64,000 nucleotides of DNA, taken from CAVVYW01 sp963752605 (GTDB taxonomy: Bacteria > Actinomycetota > Thermoleophilia > Solirubrobacterales > 70-9). A program made the translations under genes and the position numbers. The notes under the pieces are model-generated. The model was not told the DNA's origin. It worked only from the letters and a program-made list of their open reading frames with translations, and did no database searches. The stretch is from the NCBI GenBank assembly GCA_963752605.1, contig CAVVYW010000005.1:1488001-1552000 (forward strand), in the 5' to 3' direction. Positions 30,851 through 43,200 of the stretch are shown here, in pieces (positions within the stretch are counted from its first letter, which is position 1; every line of letters begins with the position of its first letter).

Positions 30851-33214
30851 CGCCGCTTCTTACGACGCGCCTTGCAGCGCTTCTTCCGCTTCTTCTTCGC
30901 TGCGTCGGCGGTTGCCGAGTGGGAGTGATCGTGGCCGTGGCAGCGGTCTTCTTCCCCTTGCGCTTGCGCTTCTTCCGCTTCTTGCACTTCCTTCTTCTTC
31001 GCCGTGCCGGGCGTCGTCGCGGGATTCGAGCCCGGCTGGCTGCCGCCGCCGGCGGCGGTCGCCGGCTCGCAGGCGTCGCCGAGCCCGTCGCCGTCGCTGT
31101 CCTGCTGGCCCGGGTTGGGGATGCCGGGGCAGTTGTCATCCGAGTTGTCGATGCCGTCGCCGTCGGAGTCCGCACCCGGACGTGGATCGAACACGAGCAA
31201 CTCCACGTTGTTGTCCTCGTGCCGCCCCTTCGCCGGTGCCATCGCCGGCCTGCGGGTCGTTGAAGGTGAGGGTACGGCCGATCGAGGCGAGCTGGTCGGC
31301 GTTGAAGCGCGCTGGCGTCTCCCGCCGGCGGTGCGCGCCGGCCGCGGCGGCGTGGTCGATGACGGTGCCGAAGATGGAGAGCGTGTCCGTCCCGTCGTCG
31401 TTGTCCATCACCTCGATCAGCCGGCTCTGGGTCGGCCAGTCGGCCACCGCCGAGGTGTTGATCTCCCACCAGACGCTGCCGTGTGTTTCGGCGGGTGAAC
31501 GGGATGACCCTGTTCTCGTGGGTGTGGCCGGGCACGTACGCGAGCACGTTCGGGTACTGCTCGAGCAGCTCGACGAAGCTCTGGCCGTTGGTCGCGCCGG
31601 CGCCGGGCGTCCCGAGGTGGATCGGCTCGGAGACACGCGGGTCGATGTCGCAGCCGGGATTGGTGTCGTGGCCGTGGGCGTCGTCGGCGGTAGCACGCAC
31701 GGGCCCGCCGCCTCGTCGGGGACGTTCGAGACGAGGCTGCGCACCGGGTGGTGGCCGAAGATCACGACCAGCTTGTTGGCGTTCTCGGCTGCGTCGAGCT
31801 CGGCCGTCAGCCACTGGAACTGCGGGTCGTCGATGTTGCCGCTCGAGCTCTGCTCGACGACGCCCCCGTCGGAGTTGGTGTCGATCGAGATGAAGCGGAA
31901 GCCGGGCGTCTCGCGGCGGATCCCAGGCGTAGTAGGAGGCCGAGCCGCCTGAGGCCGTGTCCTGGGCATTGTCCACGAAGCCGAACCCGTGGCCGTCGTC
32001 CTCGCCGTCGTTCCCAGGGCCACCAGGCACCGCGCCGTAGATCGACTTGACCTGCGGCTTCGACGCGAACTGCCGGTCGTCGTCCGGGGGCACCAGCATG
32101 AAGGCGGAGGGATTCTGGAGCAGCTGGAGCGGCCCGGGAGGCAGTCAGGATCGGGGTTCGTGCACGGCGGGCCCCCGGGCTGGGCGCTGCTGGCCAGTAC
32201 CTTGAGGCAGCCGGTCGCGATCTGCTCGAACTCTCGGTTGGCGTCCTCGTTGCCCTGGACAAGGGTGTCGTGATTGCCGTTGGTGACGTAGAAGGGGAGG
32301 TCGCCAACCGCGCCACCCGGCTTGTCCAGACCGGTCGGGGTGAGCGGGATCTGCTGGGCGCGGTCCATCAGGTTGGTGTAGGTCGGGCCAGCCCGCGTAC
32401 TGCCCCGTCGGGGTGTTCGGGTCGTAGTAGAGACTCTGATTGGGCGCGCCCAGCGGATAGTCGGTGTAGTCCTGAACGCCCGTGTACTTGGGCGCCTCGA
32501 GCGTCAGAGCGGGCACTCCGGGGTTGACGCTCGCGGCGGCACAGCCGGGAAGCGCCGGGTTGAGATCGGCTACGTCACCGCTGTTGAAGTTGGGGAGCTC
32601 GGGCGGCCCGCCCTCCAGCAGGTCCCGGACCCAGATCGACTCGTTCTTCTGCATGTTGTCCGCCTGGTCCCCGGTGATCAGCGCGAAGTCCATGACATTG
32701 CCCATGCCGCTTCCCTGATCCACCGGGCTCTCGCCGGCGAATGCGTTGATCTGCTGGACGGTTTCCTCCACCTGGAACGGGATCAGGGCTTCCTGCGGGC
32801 GCCAGGCGGAGCTGGCGCCAGGATCCACGAACTCGACGCGCGCCGGCGACTCCTCGTCGGCGAGCTGGAAGTCGGTCATCTGGGCGAAGTAGGCGAGGGA
32901 GTCACGAGATGCCGCACGGCCGGGGCCGGCGCTTGGGATCGCGTCCGGATTCACACCCGCGTGGGGGTTGGCCGTCTCGTAGGCCTTGTCCCGGACGATG
33001 TGGGTCTGGTCCGGGATGTCGCTCATCTGCAGGTCCTCGTAAGGGCTGGCGCCGTTGCCGACGAGAATCTCCTGGAGCGTCGTGTGCCCCTGCGGGCCCC
33101 CGCCGATGTGGCTGGCGTATGCGACCGCGGCGGTTACGCCCACCAGCACACAGGCGACCCTGTGACACGGCGCCAGCTCGGCCGCCTCAACCAGCTCTCT
33201 CGCTGCCTTCCCAT
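30847..33214 (-). pseudogene. Secreted calcineurin-like metallophosphoesterase with TSP3 repeat, multiple frame slips
   Basis: The ATG at 33214 (MGRQRESWLRRPSWRR, after AGGAGAGAGGACTG) leads, after a slip, to a hydrophobic segment VACVLVGVTAAVAYASHIGG. Phosphoesterase parts follow in several frames: YFAQMTDFQLADEESPARVE, FALITGDQADNMQKNESIW, PFYVTNGNHDTLVQGNED (GNHD), LVVIFGHHPVRSLV and VLAYVPGHTHENRVIPFTR. A thrombospondin type 3 calcium repeat (GIDNSDDNCPGIPNPGQQDS) precedes a basic tail ending KKRKKRCKARRKKRR. At least six indels are needed. All metal motifs are present, so the ancestral protein is an exported phosphodiesterase or nucleotidase. Whether it is broken in the cell or only in the assembly cannot be decided here. 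Confidence 0.75.
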
Positions 33215-33289
33215 CAGTCCTCTCTCCTGAAGCGGGGCGCCCCAAGCCCCACCGAGAACGTACATCAGGTGCGCGGTGTGCGCGCCGGT

Positions 33290-34055
33290 TCAGCCGGCCT
33301 CGGCGGCGCGCTCCAGCTGCTCTTTCAGGTTGGGCTCGGCGTGCGGCTCCGTGTGGCCCGCGAGCACCAGCTTCGGGTCGAGCGCGGCCAGCTTCGCGGC
33401 GGATTCGCGGCCTTCTCGTGATCCCAGTTCCAGGCGCGATGCGGGACGCTCGGATGGTCCTGGGGCTTGAAGCGTCTCGGAGTCGGCGAAGTACACCGTG
33501 TCGGTGACCAGAGCGACGCCGTCGGAGGCGCGCCAGAGCCCGATCTGTCCCGGGGCGTGGCCCGGGAAGGCCTTGACCTCGAAGCCGCAGATCTCGTCTC
33601 CCTCCTCGACGGTGCCGGCGATCTCGACCGCCCCGCCGTCCCAGCGGTTGTGGAGCCAGTGCTTGTAGAGGAAGCGGATCGAGGCGACCGCGGAGCAGGT
33701 CCATGTCCCAGTAGGGCGCGTTCTCCTGCCAGGTCGCGGCCTCCGCGTAGGGCTTCTCGTCGGGGTGGCAGTAGACGGGGACGCCCAGGTAGGGGGCCGT
33801 TCCGCGGTGGTCGGAGTGGCTGTGGCCGAGGACGACCCGCTTCAGTCCCCCGAGCTTGTCCGCCGCCGTCTTGACGGCCTTCACCATCGGCTTGGTGCCC
33901 GCGTCGAACGCGGTCACCCCGCCGTCGTCCTCGAGCAGGTAGACGTTCATGCCCCAGCGGAGGTCGCCGCGCACGAGCCAGACCCCGTCGGCCACCTTGC
34001 CCAGCGTCGGGCTCCAGGGGGGCCGGAACAGGATCTTCTCGACCTCGTCCGCCAC
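33290..34055 (-). pseudogene. MBL-fold hydrolase, frame-slipped
   Basis: The ATG at 34055 (MADEVEKILFRPPWSPTLGK) begins a metallo-beta-lactamase fold: RWGMNVYLLEDDGGVTAFDA, then the metal motif GHSHSDHRGTAPYLG (HxHxDH). After about residue 120 the frame slips (near 33690) and continues as FLYKHWLHNRWDGGAVEIAG, DEICGFEVKAFPGHAPGQIG and, after another slip, LDPKLVLAGHTEPHAEPNLK to 33290. Together this is about 255 residues, normal for the family. It resembles glyoxalase II-like hydrolases. At least two indels are implied. It is followed by the phosphoesterase gene 75 bases away on the same strand. Confidence 0.75.
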
Positions 34056-34121
34056 GCGAGCGGAACCCTACCGGCGATCTGGCTGGGCAGCCAGGATCGC
34101 GCGCGCGGCTAGGATCGCGCC

Positions 34122-34208
34122 ATGCCGCGCGTCTGGTCGATCTCCCTCGGGATCCTCGTGGTCTGCCTGCTCGCCTCGATGGTGATCGCGGTCGTGAAGC
34201 TCACCTAG
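34122..34208 (+). CDS. Possible 28-residue single-span membrane peptide
   Basis: The ATG at 34122 opens a 28-codon frame consisting of a short basic start (MPRVWS) and one hydrophobic helix (ISLGILVVCLLASMVIAVV) ending KLT. It lies between the divergent MBL gene and uspA, with 65 bases to the uspA ATG. There is no clear ribosome site. The clean membrane helix and position support it, but it is short and could be chance. Confidence 0.35.
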   Translation: MPRVWSISLGILVVCLLASMVIAVVKLT

Positions 34209-34273
34209 TGCGACGGCCGCGCGCGAGGTTCGGGATAGGATGCCCGCGAAATCCGGCTTGGCGAGGAGGACGA

Positions 34274-34717
34274 ATGTTCAACCGCATAGTGGTCGGCACC
34301 GACGGCTCTGAGACCGCGAAGGAAGCGGTCTTGACCGCGATCGAGCTGGCCAAGCTCTCGGACGCGAAGCTCGAGATCGTCAGCGCCTACGAGCCCATCC
34401 CGCAGCAGCGGCTGAAGGACGAGGCGGAGGGGATCAGCGGCGACGTCTCGCACGCCGTCAACCCCCGCGAGGACGTCCAGTTCATCCTCGACAAGGCCGC
34501 CGCCGAGGCGAAGAAGGAGAAGGTGGACGTGGTCACCCACCCGCGCGAGGGCGATCCCGCCGACGCCATCCTCGACGTCGCGGAGGAGAACGGGGCGGAT
34601 CTCGTCCTGGTCGGCAACAAGGGAATGACCGGGGCCAAGCGCTTCCTGCTCGGCAGCGTGCCGAACAAGATCTCGCACCACGCCACCTGCGACGTGTGGA
34701 TCGCGAAGACGACCTAG
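34274..34717 (+). CDS. Universal stress protein (UspA family)
   Basis: The ATG at 34274 follows GGCGAGGAGGACGA; 147 residues. UspA fold features are FNRIVVGTDGSETAKEAVLT at the N-terminus, AKLEIVSAYEP-type strand, GDPADAILDVAEENGADLVL and the ATP-binding loop GNKGMTGAKRFLLGSVPNKI (G-2x-G-9x-G-S/T). The final HHATCDVWIAKTT is typical. It probably binds ATP and acts in stress or dormancy physiology in the cytoplasm. It is convergent with the lipoprotein gene at 34738. Confidence 0.93.
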   Translation: MFNRIVVGTDGSETAKEAVLTAIELAKLSDAKLEIVSAYEPIPQQRLKDEAEGISGDVSHAVNPREDVQFILDKAAAEAKKEKVDVVTHPREGDPADAILDVAEENGADLVLVGNKGMTGAKRFLLGSVPNKISHHATCDVWIAKTT

Positions 34718-34737
34718 ACCGCTGAGCCGACCACCGG

Positions 34738-35203
34738 CTACTCCGCCGGCAGGGTGGCCAGGGCCTCGTCGATCTGCGCGACCAGCCGGGGGTCGCAGTT
34801 GGTGCCCTCGAGGTTCTCGGCGATGTCGCCCAGCGCGAGGCGAGGAGTCGTGCCGCCAGGCATCCGGCCCCCGCCGGCTGCGCGCGGCCAGGGCCGCGAG
34901 CTCGTCGAGCGCCGCGTTGACCCGCTCGAAGTCGTCGGCGTGGGCCCGGCCCGCCGCTGAGAGCTCTGCCCGACCTTGCGGCAGTAGGCCGCCACCTCGT
35001 CCTCGGCTCGCTTGATCACGCGGGCGGGCGGCGCCGACCGTGCTGGGGCCGGTCGGGCGCGGTCTGGGTCGGGGCCGGCTGCGGTCGTGCCGTCGCCCGC
35101 CGTCCTCGTCGGAGTCACCGCAACCGAGAACTCGCCGCGACCACGCCGATGGCGAGGGCGCAGAGAATGGCCGCGGAGGCGCAGGCGCCCCCGCCGAGTT
35201 CAT
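34738..35203 (-). pseudogene. Small lipoprotein of unknown function, frame-slipped
   Basis: The ATG at 35203 overlaps the TGA of the giant protease gene as ATGA. The reading begins MNSAG and, in a shifted frame, gives a lipoprotein signal (ASAAILCALAIGVVAASS) with lipobox-like LGCGDSDEDGG. Then follow a charged linker, VIKRAEDEVAAYCRKVGQ, ADDFERVNAALDELAALAA and ALGDIAENLEGTNCDPRLVA, ending LATLPAE. Three or so indels are needed. The corrected product is about 150 residues, helical, with two cysteines. It is the last gene of the operon with the two giant subtilase-like proteins, so a surface helper or inhibitor is possible by inference. Confidence 0.6.
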
Positions 35204-38200
35204 CGGCGCTTTACGTTCTCGCAGTTGCTGAGGTTGTCCGCGGCGTCGGCGATGACCCGGTCGTCGCCGCCGCCGCAGTCCACGGTGTCGGCCTCGCCGT
35301 CGCGGACCTTGACCACGTCGCGGGCGTTGCCCGAGCGGACCGTGTCCGCGCCCCTGCCGCCGTTCACCCGGTCGCGGCTGTTGCCGCCGCTGATCTGATC
35401 CGCGCCGTCGCCGCCGAACAGCCGGTCCGCCCCCTTGTTGCCGAACAGGCAGTCGTCGCCGGCCAGCCCGCTGATCAGGTCGCCACCGAGCAGACCGAAG
35501 AGGCGGTCGCCCTGGTCGGTGCCGACCAGGCGGTCCTTGCCGCGCGTGCCGCTCTTGGTCGTGGCGCATGGACCCGCCGTCGGGGCAGCGGCGCCTGGCC
35601 GGCGCCGCCACCGCCGCCATCGCCGCCTCGGAGCGAGCCGGTGATCGCGGTCGCCGCCGGCCGTGCCGGTGAGGTTGTCCTTCGCCGGCGGTACCACTCT
35701 TCGCGGTCGCGCAGGGGCCGCTCGGGGGCTGCGCGGTCCCTCCACCACCGCCGGCCCCACCGCCGCCGCCCGGCGCCGAGCCGGGATCGGGATCGCAGGG
35801 GTTGCCGATCCCATCGGCGTCATAGTCGAGCTGGTCGGGGTTGGGGATGAAGGCGCAGTTGTCGGCGCCGTCCGGCACGCCGTCGCCGTCATCGTCGGCA
35901 TCGCAGACATCGCCTGAGCCGTCCCCGTCGGTATCCGTCTGGTTCGGATTGAAGACGGCCGGGCAGTTGTCGGGGGCGTTGTTGGGCACACCGTCGCAGT
36001 CGTCGTCGATCCCGTCGGGTACGCAGTTGCCCTTGTCGAAGGAGGCAGTCCGGCCGACGTTGTCCTGATCGTCTACGGCCCTCAGCGCCAGGTGACGAAG
36101 GGCCCCATCCGGGATCGTGAAGCTCTGCGAGCTGCCCGGGGCGGCCGGGACGGGGCAATCGGGGGTCGCCCCCCGAAGCCGCAGAGCCGCGTCGCCGAGT
36201 CGAAGTTGGACTCGTCGATTGGGCTGTTCGAGGTGACGATCTCGTACCGGTCCGCGTTGGCGCACATCAGGTCCTCCCCCGGAGCGACGAAGGACATCGT
36301 TGTCCCCGTTGGGAGCATCGGGTCGGTCGGCTTGCCCGGCAGGACCGCGTCGCGGCTGTAGTCGCCCGAGTTGGCGTTGTCGTGGTGGAAGCGCGGCCAG
36401 GACGAGGGCGTGCAGGCGGCCGCATCCGTGTCGTAGGCGAACAGGTAGCCGGAACGGGTGAGCCCGATCAGCGCCTTGCCCTCGTTGGTCGAGCCGGGGC
36501 CTGCGTCGAGCGTCCCGAAGCTGCCGATGGCCGGGCTCGCGACGGTCCAGTCGCCGGTGAGCTTCGGGAAGCCGGGGACCGGGGTGCCCGCCCCGCTGAA
36601 CGCGGCGAGGTCGAAGGAGGCCGTGCCGCCCACGACCTCCTCGGTGTTCGGCACCGCATCGATGTCGGCCACCGACGGGCCGGTGAGGAACTGGAGGTCG
36701 TTGACGATGCCCGGGAAGCCCGGCTGCGGCTGCGCGGTCTCCGAGTTCCAGGCCATCAGGAAGTCCTGGCCGCCCTGGTACTCGTTGATGCCCAGGTCGA
36801 CGGCGCGAATGACGCCGGCGGCCGGCGAGAGGAAGGAGGGGCTCGCGCCCGGCACCAGCGCCCCGAACGCCGGACTGCCGACTGCCGCCAGGACCGGGGT
36901 GTCGTACTTCTGCGCGGTGGCGCCGAAGTTGGTCTGCAGGGTCGTGTCCCTGCCTTCCCCGTCGCGGCCGTAGCAGGACTGGCCGTTCGGGTTGAAGACG
37001 TAGGCGAACCCGTTGTTCGGGATCACCCCCACCTTGGGGCCGACCGCCCCGCCCTCGCAGGCCACGGGGCCGATGATCGGCGGCGCCGTGATCCCCTCGC
37101 CGACCACCGGCAGCAGGCCGGTCAGGGCGATCCCGATCTTCGCGGGCCAGCCGGCGCGGAACGCGCCAGCGGGATCCGGGTCCGGGTTCGGATCGCCGCC
37201 GGGGTTCACCGCGTAGAGGCGGCCGTTGCCGGGCTCGAGCAGGCCGGCCTGCTCGATCAGGGTGAACGAGCCGGCGTTCACCGAGTCGGCGTTGAGGCCG
37301 CCGTCATCGCCCGCGCTGTACTCCTCGTTTGTTCCGACGACGATCTCGGGCAACTCGTCGGGGCCGATGTCGTTCGCGTCCCCGTCGAGGTCGCCCACCG
37401 CGGGCGTGTCGACGATCGCGCCCTGCTGCTCCGACCCGGCGTTCGCGTTGAAGGTGATCCGGTGCGTGGTCGGGTCGATCGACGCCACCTTGGTCATGTC
37501 GACGACCAGGAGCGGATAGCCGGGAACGCTGGAGCCGTTCGGATCCCAGGCGTAGAGGTGCCGGTCCATGTTGGCGGCGACGATCTCGAGCGCGCGGTCG
37601 CCGTCGATGTCGGCGAGCACCGGCGAGCCGATGAAGCCGTGCTGGGTCCGGTTGAACTCGCCGTTGCGGACGTTCTGGAACGGGGAGAGCGGCTTGCCCG
37701 AGAAGTCGATGTTCGCCTCGCGGGTGAAGATCCGCTGCCCACCGGCGCTCCAGCCGTAGACCTTGCCCTCGAAGTCCGCGGCCCAGACCTCCGGGATGCC
37801 GTTGCGATCGGTATCGCCGACCGCAACCGAGGAGAGCATCGCGCCCCCGAGGTTGGAGGAGACGTCGGGCGTGGAGTAGGCGCGGCCGCCGGTGTGGAGG
37901 AAGCCGGGGGCGTCACCGCGGACGGGCCAGCCGGGCAGCTCGGTTCCGTTGCGCCTGAACGCGTGGACGAAGCCGTCGGAGGAGCCGACGATCAGCTCGG
38001 TGCGGTTGTCGCCGTCGAGGTCGGCCAGCGCCGGCGAGGACTCGCCGTCGCCGGTGAGATCGGAGTTCTCGGTGATCTTGCGGGGGAAGCCGGTGAGCAT
38101 GTCGGTGTCGCGGTGCAGCCACATCGCTCGGCGGTCCTCGCCCGCGCAGGGTCGAGACCCCGCTCGAGTCGGTGAACGTGGTGTCGGCGACGACGTTGAC

Positions 38201-40205
38201 CGTGAAGCCGTGGGGCGCCGCGAAGGGCCGGCCGTTGTCGACGACAGGGGTCGGCGGAGGCTCGGGCCCGGTGAAGTCGGTTCCGGCCGGGAACCGTGCC
38301 TGCAGGGTGGCGACGCTGACGCTGGCGAGGACGCCGTCAACGGGGGCGTCGCAGTTCGCCGGTGGCGATCTGCTGGAAGTCCCCGGTCGGCACCTCGGCG
38401 TTGTTCGGGTAGTGACCCGGGGCGATCAGCACCCGGTAGGTGCAGGGACCCGAGCCGGGGCGCTTGGAGATCTGGCCCCGGACGTCGAAGGTCGCCTGGC
38501 CGGGGTTGATCTGGTCGTACCACTCCGGAGAGGTGATCTCGACCTCCGGCGGCAGCAGCGCCTTGACCGTCGGGTCGCCGAGGCCTCCGCGGATCAGCGC
38601 GCCGGTCGCCTTGGCCATGTTGACCCGGCCCCAGCCGTAGAACTGGTCGTGGCCGCCGCGCGCCGGATAGCTTCGGGTCTCGGCGAGCGGCGAGATCACC
38701 GGACGGCTGGTCGCGACCTGTGCAGCCGATGCGGCGGTGCTGGTGCAGCCGGCGGTCGGCGCCAGCGCCGCAGAACGGCTCGACGCCGGCCAGGAAGTCG
38801 ACGTCGTCGGACGTCGCGGTCCCGCCAACCGCTCCGGACGCCATCAACTGGCGCACCTCGTTGGCGGTGACCAGGCATGGGTCGAGGCCCGGTGTTCCGT
38901 CCACGTCGACCGCCCGCTCGCAATCGGAGGCCGGAGTGGATCGAGCTTCCCCCGCTCCGACGGCGTTGAGCGCCGCGCTGTAGATCAGCCCCGCCATCCC
39001 CGAGCCTCGACCGGTGGCGTCGGAGGAGCAGCTCACCGACGGGATCGCGACGGTGATCTTGGCGTTGAAGTTGGTGCAGCCGTTGAACTGCAGGTAGGAG
39101 CGCGGGAGCGGGCTCAGCGTGTCGTCGTACTGGGTGACCGAGTTGACCAGGATCACGTGCGGCAGGCTCGAGGGCCAGTTGTTGTGCTGGGCGGCCTCGT
39201 CCGCGGCCGAGGCGATCACGGTGACGCCGTGCTTGTAGGCGTAGTTGACCGCCTGGCGGGAGAGCCGGGAGTTGTTGAGCGTCCCGAGCGCCTCCTGGAT
39301 CACGTGTGCGCCGTTGTCGGTCGCGTAGAGGACGCCCTGGGCGAAGCGGTTGACGTCCGCGATGAAGCTGTCGCCCACCCGCATGTGCATCGACATGCAG
39401 TTCGGGCAGGTGCCCAGCTCGCCGCCGTTGTTCGCCTCGGCGGTCGAGTCCTGCGCCTCGCCCGTGCCGTGGCCGTACTGGACGTCGTCGTAGGGGTCGT
39501 TGTCGTCGTCGAGGAAGTCCCAGCCGACCATGTCGTCCTCGAACCCGTTGTCGTCGGCGTCGTCGCCGTTGGTGAAGGCGAGCAGGAGGTCCTGGGGTGT
39601 GAGCATTCCTGCTGGCCCGACCCGGCGGGAATCGGTGACGTTGACCCGCGTGTCGCAGGCGAAGTCGGCGAGGTTGAAGACCTCGTCGCCGTTGGCGTCG
39701 TCGACGCCTCCCGTATATCCGGCGCAGTCGCCGCCGAGCAGCGACTCGGTGGTGCTGCCGCCGTCGTTGCGGCCGGCGTTCGGCGCCGGCACCTCGCCGG
39801 GGTTGACCCAGGTCTTGAAGCGCAGGTTGTTCATCGCGCCGGCGTCGTTCCACTTGATCCCGGAGTCGTGGACCGCGATCAGGACGTCGGGCCGTCCCAG
39901 GGTCGTCTCCCAGGCGGTCGGCGGCGCATCGGTGGCGTCGCCGACGTGGCCGCCTCGGACGCCGCCGAGCTCCAGCGGATGCGAGTTGTAGGGATTGCCA
40001 GCCTCGGGGGTGGCCGCGTACATCCACTCGAGCTTCCCGGTGAGGTCGCTCGGGCGTCTCGTGGGTGAGGAAGAAGTCCTTGTAGTCGGTGGCGCTGCCG
40101 CCCGTGCGGTTGTACGGGAAGGCGCCGAGCGCCGGGCCGGCAACGAGGGCGCTCACCACCAGCGCGAGCAGCCCGCGCGATCGCGAGTTTCGTGCGCGTT
40201 CTCAT
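35200..40205 (-). CDS. Giant exported subtilase-like protein with FG-GAP, TSP3 and RTX repeats (1), frame-slipped
   Basis: The ATG at 40205 (MRTRTKLAIA, overlapping the previous TGA as ATGA) leads to a signal (LALVVSALVAGPALGAFPYN). The subtilase-like domain has Asp in DVLIAVHDSGIKWND and His in VQYGHGTGEAQDS. At the expected Ser motif it has ATGRGSGMAGLIYS, with Gly where TSMA has Ser. FG-GAP/VCBS propeller repeats follow (SPALADLDGDNRTELIVGSS, GSPVLADIDGDRALEIVAAN), then TSP3 calcium repeats (DTDGDGSGDVCDADDDGDGV) and C-terminal RTX-like nonapeptides (LISGLAGDDCLFGNKGADRL, GGDGADQISGGNSRDRV) ending NCENVKRR. About 1,660 residues. Slips are evident near 40160, 40055, 38700, 38330, 38150, 36180 and 35650; the largest clean frame is 36082-40143. 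Surface calcium-dependent binding is likely; proteolysis is doubtful. Confidence 0.8.
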
Positions 40206-43200
40206 CGCTTGCGCGCCTTCTTCCCGGCGCCGTTCACGTTCTCGCAGTTGACGAGCTTGTCCTGCGGGTCGGCCGTCACGCGGTCGACCGCGCCGCCGCA
40301 GTCGATCGTGTCGGCCTCGCCGTCGCGCGCCCTGACTACGTCGCGGGCGTTCCCGGCCCTGATCGTGTCCGCGCCGGCGTCGCCGTTGATGCGGTCGCGG
40401 CTGTTGCCGCCGCTGATCTGGTCGCCGCCGGTGCCGCCGGAGACCCGGTCCGGCCCCTTGTTGCCGAAGATGCAGTCGTCTCCGCCCAGGCCGCTGATCC
40501 GGTCACGCCCGCGCTGGCCGGTGATTCGGTCAGAGGACTCGGTTCCGGTCAGCCGGTCGCCCGCTCGCGTCCCGTTGACCGAGTTGGTGCAGGCACCGGC
40601 CGGCGGGGGCTGCTGAGCCGCCGGCGGAGGAGTGCCGCCGCCGGTGCCCACCGGGTCGCAGACGTCGCCGATCCCGTCGCCGTCCGTGTCGTCCTGGCCC
40701 GGGTTGGGGTTCGTCGGGCAGTTGTCGGTTGCGTCCGGCTCGCCGTCGCCGTCGCCGTCCGGCGGCGGCTCGCAGGCGTCGCCGGTGCCGTCGTTGTCCG
40801 CGTCCTCCTGAGCGGGTTTGCCACCAGCGGGCAGTTGTCGTCGCTGTTGAGGACGCCGTCGCCGTCGGTGTCAGCGCCGCCTCCCGCAGGGGCCACCTGG
40901 GCCAGCAGGCCCCAGTTGCCTCGCTCGGTGCCGGGGTCGGCCTCGTCGCGGTAGAGGATCGCCAGGTGGCTCGCGCCGGCGACCTCGGCGGAGGTGAGGG
41001 AGATCTGCTTCGCCGTGTCCACCGCGCCCTCGGCGGCCTGGTCCTTGACCGTCACCCCGTCGGAGGGATGCTGGATCGGGGCGTTGGACCGGATGACCCG
41101 GAAGATGTTGCCCTCGCCACAGAGCCAGTCGTCGCCCGGAGCGACCCAGCTCAGATCGACCCCGCCGCTCTGGTTGACGGCGCCCATCAGGTTGCGGGGC
41201 CGGCCAGGCGGGCGCCCGTCGTGCCCGTAGTTGTTGGTGGAGTGCTCGTCGTGGTGGAAGGTCCACCACTCGTCGTTGCTGGAGTCGTCGCAGGCGTCCA
41301 CGCCGGTGTCCCAGAGGAAGGACCAGCCCTCGCGGGTGACCGTGCTCACGTCGAGGTTGCCGTCGCCGTCGGCATCGCCGATCGCGGGAGTCGCCTGCTG
41401 CCAGCCGCCGGTGAACTTCGGCCAGCCGGCGGGCTCGGTGCCGCCGGTGCCGTAGGCGTGCAGGTTGTAGAGCCCGGTGCCGACCAGCACCTGACGGCCA
41501 GGGGCCGCCCCGCCAACCCGGGCGATCGAGGCCTGACCGAGCAGCTGGAAGTCGTCGGTGGCGAGCGGATAGCCGGGCAGCGCGGCGCCGGTGGTCGGGT
41601 CCCAGGCCTGCTCGACGTGGCTGAACGGGAGGTTCTGGTTCACGGCGAGCAGGTTGGCGGCGCCGTTCACGGTGAGCCCGCCCTTGAACACCGAGGGCTG
41701 TCCCGCGCCAAGCAGGTCCCCGACCGACTGGTAGTCGGCGAGGTTGACGATCGCCCCGCCGTCCGGTGAGGAGTTCGCGGGGGCGTTCTGGTAGCTCATG
41801 ATCGTGTTGCCGTTGCCGTCGACCAGCCGCGTCCCGCCCGGCTGGACCGAGGTCGCGGCCGACACGGACACCTCGTCGTCGCCGTTGCCGTCCGAGTCGA
41901 GCACGGCGGAGTCGTGGCCCGGGAGCACCATCGGCAGCAGGTCGCCCGCCGCGGTGCCCACCTGGACGGGCCAGCCGTTGACCATGGTGCCGTCGCCGTG
42001 GACCGCGTAGACCGGGTTGGACCCCGTCGCGTTCTGGATCAGGAGGTTGAAGATCTGGAAGAAGTTGCTGAGGTCGGCGTCAGGGGGAGACGGATCGGCG
42101 TCAATGACCTCGTTGGTCGAGATCACGACCTCGGGGCCCTTCGGGCCGGCGCCGGTCGCGGCGCAGTCCCGGCCGTCGAGCTCGGCGATCGCGGGCGTGG
42201 TGACGATCTCGGCGCCGTCGGCCCCGGCGCTCTGGAGCTTCTTCGGGAAGCCGGGCAGCAGGTTGCCGTTCCCCCTCCAGGCGTAGAGATGCTGGTCCAG
42301 CGACCCGGCGACGATGTCCAGGTTCCCGTTGCAGTCGAGGTCGCCGAGGGCCACCGAGCCGAGGAAGCCCCGCTTGATGTGGTTGGAAGAGGTGATCCGG
42401 CGATCGGCGGTGTTGAAGCAGGGCTTGGCGGCGGCACCGCCGAGGCAGGGCTCCGAGAGGCTCCGATCAACCGCCGCGTCGCCCGGGCCGCCCTGGAACT
42501 CCGGCAGGGGCGTGCCGTCGAGGTTCCAGGCGAAGACGTGCTCCCCCGCGTTCATCACGATCTCTGCCTCGAGGTCGCCGTCTATGTCGCCGATCGCCGG
42601 CACGCGGGGTGACTGCCGCGGCTGCGGCAGCGTTCCGGGGACGGGATGGTTCTCCTCGAGCGCGTAGCGCGATGTCATCACGGGGTCGCCGCCGTTGAAG
42701 CTCGCCACCGGGGTGCCGTCGGAATGCAGGGCATGGAGCTCGCCGGAGGTGGTCGCCAGCAGGACGTCCAGCTCGTTGTCGCCGTCCACGTCGAAGAGGC
42801 GGGTGGAGACCTCTCCGCCCGAGCCCGTGACGAAATCGCCAGCGGCTGAGCCGGTTCCGATCGGCTTCGGCCAGCCGGGCAGGTTGCCGTCGTCCTGGTA
42901 GGCGAAGAGGGTCTTGCGGTAGCGGCCGAAGTTGGCGGTGTTGCCCAACTCCTGGACGGTGAGCCGGAGCTGGAAGGCGTGCCGCTCGGGGTCGGGGTTC
43001 GGGTAGGGGTCGCCGGGCCAGCCGTCGGCGGCGCCGCCCGCCGGGCGGCCGGCGTCGTCCTCGACCTCGCCGTTGCAGTTCGCGGCCAGGTCCTCGAGCC
43101 GGACCTGCGGGATCGTGCCAAGGACGCCGTCTACCTGGCCGTTCCCGTTGGCGAGCGTGTCGGTGGGGTCGGAGTCGAACCTCGCGTCCGTAACGTCCTG

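Noticed and set aside
34205..36265. Minus-strand 686-codon frame as a separate gene
   Set aside because: It is a mixture of out-of-frame parts of the giant protein and lipoprotein genes; real motifs (TSP3, RTX) appear only in short pieces that belong to neighbouring frames.
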